A DNA stretch of 34,160 bases from Nevskia sp. (GTDB lineage: Bacteria; Pseudomonadota; Gammaproteobacteria; Nevskiales; Nevskiaceae), in assembly GCF_023266035.1 (NCBI RefSeq), contig NZ_JAHFRY010000032.1:1-34160 (forward strand), written 5' to 3'. Below are positions 29,926 through 34,160 of the stretch, in pieces; positions within the stretch are counted from its first letter, which is position 1; the number at the start of each line of letters is the position of its first letter. A program made the translations under genes and the position numbers. Under the pieces are notes generated by a model. It had not been told where the DNA came from. It saw only the letters and a program-made list of their open reading frames with translations, and did not search any database.

Positions 29926-31785
29926 TTGAAAGCTTTCTACTGTTCATCGATCGCCGCGCTGGTCCTGCTGTCCGGCTGTGCCGGCAAGTCCGCGAAGCCG
30001 GACGCCGAGCCCGTGCCGCCGGGCGTGCTGGCACTTTCGGCGCCGGCCAAGGGCGATCCAGCCCAGCGGCTGACGGCACTGCTGGCCAGCGAATGGCAGC
30101 GTTGGCTGGTCGATCACCCCGAGGAAGCCTCGCTGACCGGCGACCATCGCTACGACGATCGCTGGACCGACATGAGCCTGGATGCGATCGAGGCACGCCA
30201 TCTCGCCGACGCTGGGGCGCTGCTGAAGCTGCTGGAGATCGATCGCGAGCGCCTGACGCCAGCCGCGCAGCTGAACTTCGATCTCTACCGTCAGCAGCTC
30301 GAGCGCGACATCGAGGCCTACCGCTATCGCGGCCATCTGCAGCCGATCAACCATCTCGGCGGCGTGCAGACTTCCGACCAGCTCGCCGAAGCGCTGCAGT
30401 TCGAAACCGTGCTCGATTACGAGAACTGGATCCGCCGCATCCGTGGCATCGACGCTGCCGTCGATCAGAGCATCGTCCTGCTGCGCATGGGCCTCGCCGA
30501 AGGCCGCACCGTGCCAAAGGTGATCATGAAGCGGGTGCCGCCGCAGATCGACCGGCAGCTGGTCAAGAAGCCCGAAGCCAGCCCGCTGTACACGCCGTTC
30601 CTGAAGTTCGCTGCGAGCGTGCCGGAAGACCAGCGCGCCCGGCTGGCCGACGCCGCAAAGGCCGCGATCCGCGACAGCGCCCTGCCCGCCTGGCAGCGGC
30701 TGAAGGACGTGGTGGCGAAGGAATACCTGCCGAAGTGTCGTGATTCGGTCGGCGCCTCGGAATTGCCCGAAGGCCGTGACGCCTATGCCTTCGCGGCGCG
30801 CACCAGCACCACCACCAATCTGACGCCGGACGAGATTCACGATATCGGCCAGCGCGAAGTCACGCGCATCCGCGGCGAGATGGAAGCGATCCGCAAGCAG
30901 GTCGGCTACCAGGGCAACCTGAAAGCCTTTTTCACCTATCTGCGCACCGATCCGAAGTTCTTCTACCGAGATGGCGCGACCTTGCTGAGCGCTTATCGCG
31001 ATATCGCCAAGCGCATCGATCCGGAACTGCCCAAGTTGTTCGGCAAGCTGCCGCGCCTGCCTTACGGCGTGCGCGCCGTGCCCGAGGCCAGCGCCCCGGA
31101 CACCCACACCGCCTACTACCAGCCGGGCGCCGCCGATGGCACCCGCGCCGGCAATTTCTACGCGAATCTCTACAAGCCCGGCTCGCGGCCGAAGTGGGAG
31201 CAGGAAGCGCTGACCGCCCACGAAGCAGTGCCCGGCCATCATCTGCAGATCTCGCTGCAACAGGAACTGGTCAGCGATGCTGGCGGCACGCTGCCGGCGT
31301 TCCGCAGCCAGATCTCGTTCACTGCGTTCGTCGAAGGCTGGGGCCTGTACGCGGAAAGCCTCGGCCCGGAGATCGGCCTGTATAAGGACCCGTACTCGAA
31401 ATTCGGCCAGCTCACCTACGAGATGTGGCGCGCCGTACGCCTGGTCGTCGACACCGGCATGCACGCCAAGGGCTGGAGCCGCCAGCAGGCGATCGACTTC
31501 TTCAAGGCCAACACGCCGCGCGCCGAGCTCGATATCACCAACGAGATCGATCGCTACATCGCCTGGCCGGGCCAGGCGCTGGCCTACAAGATCGGCGAGC
31601 TGAAGATCAAGGAACTGCGCGCTCGCGCAACGGCGGCACTAGGCTCGAAGTTCGATATCCGCGGCTTCCACGACGTGGTGCTCGGCTCCGGCGCCGTGCC
31701 GCTGGACATCCTCGAGCGGAACGTCGATGCCTGGATCGAGCAGCAGGACGGCGGCGTGATCGTCAGGCTGCGCGGCACGCCCTAG
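29926..31785 (+). CDS. DUF885 family lipoprotein (putative metallopeptidase)
   Basis: Lipobox LVLLSGCAG; EALTAHEAVPGHHLQISLQQEL (HExxH-like HEAVPGHH) and FVEGWGLYAESLGPEIGLY typical of DUF885. TTG start proposed after GGGGA; ORF track starts at 29914. Confidence 0.87.
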   Translation: MKAFYCSSIAALVLLSGCAGKSAKPDAEPVPPGVLALSAPAKGDPAQRLTALLASEWQRWLVDHPEEASLTGDHRYDDRWTDMSLDAIEARHLADAGALLKLLEIDRERLTPAAQLNFDLYRQQLERDIEAYRYRGHLQPINHLGGVQTSDQLAEALQFETVLDYENWIRRIRGIDAAVDQSIVLLRMGLAEGRTVPKVIMKRVPPQIDRQLVKKPEASPLYTPFLKFAASVPEDQRARLADAAKAAIRDSALPAWQRLKDVVAKEYLPKCRDSVGASELPEGRDAYAFAARTSTTTNLTPDEIHDIGQREVTRIRGEMEAIRKQVGYQGNLKAFFTYLRTDPKFFYRDGATLLSAYRDIAKRIDPELPKLFGKLPRLPYGVRAVPEASAPDTHTAYYQPGAADGTRAGNFYANLYKPGSRPKWEQEALTAHEAVPGHHLQISLQQELVSDAGGTLPAFRSQISFTAFVEGWGLYAESLGPEIGLYKDPYSKFGQLTYEMWRAVRLVVDTGMHAKGWSRQQAIDFFKANTPRAELDITNEIDRYIAWPGQALAYKIGELKIKELRARATAALGSKFDIRGFHDVVLGSGAVPLDILERNVDAWIEQQDGGVIVRLRGTP

Positions 31786-31792
31786 GCCAAGC

Positions 31793-32581
31793 TCAGAAGA
31801 CGCTGCGGACCAGGCCGCCTTCAGCGCGGATCGCCGCGCCATTGATGATCGCGGCGCGTGCGCTGCAGACGAAGGCGACGACATCGGCGATCTCGCTGGG
31901 ATCGATCAGCCGGCCGATCAGCGAGGTCGGCCGGTTCTCGGCGATGAAGCGCTTGCCGATCTCGTCCGCGCCCAGGCCAGGAAACAGATCGGCCATGAAT
32001 TTCTCGACGCTCTCGGTGCGCGTCGGCCCCGGCAACACCGAGTTGACCGTCACCCGCGTGCCCTTGGTCAGCTCGGCCAGCGCCCGCGAGATGCCGAGCT
32101 GCATGGTCTTGGTCGCGCTGTAGTGGGCCATCTCCGGCGCCGGGCTGACGCCCGATTCGCTGGAGATGAACACCACCCGGCCATCCCCCCGCGCCAGCAT
32201 GCCGCGCAGATAGTGACGCGCCAGGCGCACGCCGCTCATCACGTTGACCTCGAACAGGCGCTGCCAGTCGGCATCGCTTTCCTCGAAGAAGCCGACCGCC
32301 TCGTAGATGCCGAGGTTGTTGACCAGGATGTCGACCTCGGGCAACTGCTTGATCGTTGCTTCACAGCCTTCGGCAGTGCCGTTGTCGGCGGCCAGCGCGA
32401 TCAGCTTCGCATCAGGATTTGTTGCACGGATGCTGGCGATCGCCTGGGCCACGGCCTTGTCGCTGCGGCCATTGACGATCACGGTTGCGCCTTCGGCCGC
32501 CAGCGTGCGGGCGATCTCCAGGCCGATGCCGCCACTGGATGCCGTGACCAGCGCGGTGCTGCTTTCGAGTCCTAGTTTCAT
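31793..32581 (-). CDS. SDR family NAD(P)-dependent oxidoreductase
   Basis: [40 protein letters not shown] (TGxxxGxG-like), [30 protein letters not shown] (YxxxK). Confidence 0.92.
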   Translation of the reverse strand: MKLGLESSTALVTASSGGIGLEIARTLAAEGATVIVNGRSDKAVAQAIASIRATNPDAKLIALAADNGTAEGCEATIKQLPEVDILVNNLGIYEAVGFFEESDADWQRLFEVNVMSGVRLARHYLRGMLARGDGRVVFISSESGVSPAPEMAHYSATKTMQLGISRALAELTKGTRVTVNSVLPGPTRTESVEKFMADLFPGLGADEIGKRFIAENRPTSLIGRLIDPSEIADVVAFVCSARAAIINGAAIRAEGGLVRSVF

Positions 32582-32605
32582 GAGTTTCCAATCCGTAAAA
32601 GAAAA

Positions 32606-32638
32606 GGCGCGGCGCCGGAGTTTGTCCGGGGCCGCGCC
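32606..32638 (-). terminator. Intrinsic terminator/attenuator between the 147-aa gene and the SDR gene
   Basis: GGCGCGGC-G-CCGG-AGTTTGT-CCGG-G-GCCGCGCC stem; minus-strand 3' flank TTTTCTTTTAC is U-rich. Confidence 0.75.
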
Positions 32639-32687
32639 GAAGGGTAGCGCGGCGAGCGTGCCGCGCGAGGAGGAACTGCTTGATCGC

Positions 32688-33131
32688 TTACGCAGCGCGC
32701 GCGTAGCTGCGTGCTTCGGCGATCTTCGCTGGCACCGCACCGGCGGCGACCGGGAACAGGCCGAACACGGTGCGAACGTTGTCGACGGTGATCGCCGCTT
32801 CGCCGATCGCCGCCTCGCTGTAGCCCTCGCGAGCCAGGCGAGCCCGCTCGGCACTGGCATCACGTTCGGCAACCACCGCGTCAACGTAATCAGCCAGCAT
32901 CTTCAGGCGGGTGCCGAGTATCGACGGCGCGCTCGGCGCAGCCAGATTCGGCACTGCCGGCAAGCGGCTCTGAACCACGGCCTGCTCGACCACGGTCAGC
33001 GCGGAATCACGGCCGAACAGGCCGGCGCGACGAAACATGGCCGCCAGCAGCGGACGCGGCAGGCCGGTAACGGCCACGATATTGGTACGGGGAAGGTTCT
33101 GGGTACTGATGTTCTGGCTGTTGCTGTTCAT
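32688..33131 (-). CDS. Hypothetical protein (147 aa), family not recognised
   Basis: Complete ORF with ATG start, divergent from the LysR gene, followed by a terminator-like hairpin; at most a weak, unreliable resemblance to carboxymuconolactone decarboxylase/AhpD-like C-termini. Confidence 0.65.
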   Translation of the reverse strand: MNSNSQNISTQNLPRTNIVAVTGLPRPLLAAMFRRAGLFGRDSALTVVEQAVVQSRLPAVPNLAAPSAPSILGTRLKMLADYVDAVVAERDASAERARLAREGYSEAAIGEAAITVDNVRTVFGLFPVAAGAVPAKIAEARSYARAA

Positions 33132-33148
33132 CGATCTGCTCCTGTTTC

Positions 33149-33168
33149 AACGCCGGCTTGCTGGCGTT
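33149..33168. promoter_or_regulatory. Near-perfect 20-bp palindrome upstream of the 147-aa gene
   Basis: AACGCCGGC-TT-GCTGGCGTT (one mismatch pair), 17 nt upstream of the minus-strand start codon at 33131. Confidence 0.45.
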
Positions 33169-33231
33169 TCATGGAGCGCACTTTGCTCTTTGCCTGATCG
33201 CAATAGAAGACGTCATTTACGAATTCTATTT

Positions 33232-33245
33232 TTGCAATTTTGCAA
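33232..33245. promoter_or_regulatory. Tandem TTGCAA palindromes upstream of the LysR gene
   Basis: TTGCAA-TT-TTGCAA in the AT-rich intergenic segment, ~21 nt before the LysR start. Confidence 0.35.
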
Positions 33246-33266
33246 GATAAGCCTCAGGCTGCCGTC

Positions 33267-34160
33267 ATGAACTGGGACGATCTGCGCTATGTGCTGGCCA
33301 TTTCCCGCGCCGGCGGCCTGAATGGCGCGGCGCGGCTGCTGGCGGTCAATCCATCGAGCGTCTATCGCCGCCTCGAAACCCTGGAACTGGCGCTGGAAGT
33401 GCGGCTGTTCGAACGCCTGCGTGCCGGCTACCGGCTGACACCGGCTGGCGAGGCCCTGGCCGAAGCGGCGGAAAAGATGGAGCGCGAGGCGCTCGCCGTC
33501 GAAGGCCGGATCAAGGGCACCGACGTGCGCCTGGAAGGCCACATCCGGCTCAGCACCAGCGAAGCCGTGGCCCTGCATCTGCTGCCGCGCTGGCTGGCAG
33601 AGTTCCGCGATACCTATCCCGGCCTGACCCTGGACATCGCCTCGACCAACCAGATCGCCGACCTGTCCAAGCGCGAGGCCGACGTGGTGATCCGCGGCAC
33701 CGCGCATCCGCCCGAGCATCTGGTCGGCCGCCGGGCCGGCCGGATCGTGTTCGCGTCCTATGCCTCGAAGACCTATCTCGACCGGGTTGGCCGTGGCCGG
33801 CCGCTCGCCGACTACGACTGGCTCGGCTTCGAGGGCCCGATGCTGCGCGTGCAGCAGGCCAAATGGCTGGCCGCGAACGTGCCGGAGCCCAGAGTCCGCC
33901 TGCGCTACGACAGCTTCGCGCCGCTGCGGCTGGCGGTCGCCTCCCACCTTGGTTGTGCTGCGCTGCCCTGGTTCGCCTGCTTCGACGATCCCGAACTCGA
34001 ACGCCTGCCCGACACTGAAAACGACTCCGGCTTCGATTTCTGGGTGCTGACCCATCCGGACCTGCGCAAGAGCGCCCGCGTCCGCGCCTTCCTGCAGTTC
34101 TTCGGCACGCGCTTGGCGGCGCTCGATGAAACGGTGATGGGCAGCGTCGCAGCGATCTGA
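33267..34160 (+). CDS. LysR family transcriptional regulator
   Basis: MNWDDLRYVLAISRAGGLNGAARLLAVNPSSVYRRLETLELALEVRLFERLRAGYRLTPAGEAL winged-HTH; effector domain follows; stop at window end. Confidence 0.93.
   Translation: MNWDDLRYVLAISRAGGLNGAARLLAVNPSSVYRRLETLELALEVRLFERLRAGYRLTPAGEALAEAAEKMEREALAVEGRIKGTDVRLEGHIRLSTSEAVALHLLPRWLAEFRDTYPGLTLDIASTNQIADLSKREADVVIRGTAHPPEHLVGRRAGRIVFASYASKTYLDRVGRGRPLADYDWLGFEGPMLRVQQAKWLAANVPEPRVRLRYDSFAPLRLAVASHLGCAALPWFACFDDPELERLPDTENDSGFDFWVLTHPDLRKSARVRAFLQFFGTRLAALDETVMGSVAAI

Overview
The window is a GC-rich proteobacterial chromosome segment, probably gammaproteobacterial (possibly Nevskiales-like; inferred from gene content and order, not tested). 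It is mostly conserved core genes: a partial plsC-like acyltransferase, lipA, osmC-like, murU-amgK divergent from lptD-surA-pdxA-ksgA, a complete-looking tad/flp type IVb pilus operon on the minus strand (about 9.15-18.19 kb), apaH, pgeF, rluD, bamD, nadE, sucCD, a PP0621-like small gene with pilS-pilR, a DUF885-type lipoprotein, an SDR oxidoreductase, an unassigned small protein and a divergent LysR regulator. I found no CRISPR array, rRNA, tRNA, transposon, prophage or convincing new defence system. Main points for follow-up: (1) ksgA/rsmA is split by an apparent ~26-nt internal deletion and frameshift; (2) BamD has a very long C-terminal extension carrying a duplicated LNKTYTI motif (22-nt exact repeat); (3) a 59-aa Flp pilin gene is missing from the ORF track, and the ~410-bp stretch after it has atypical composition; (4) an unassigned 147-aa protein faces a LysR regulator across palindromic sites.
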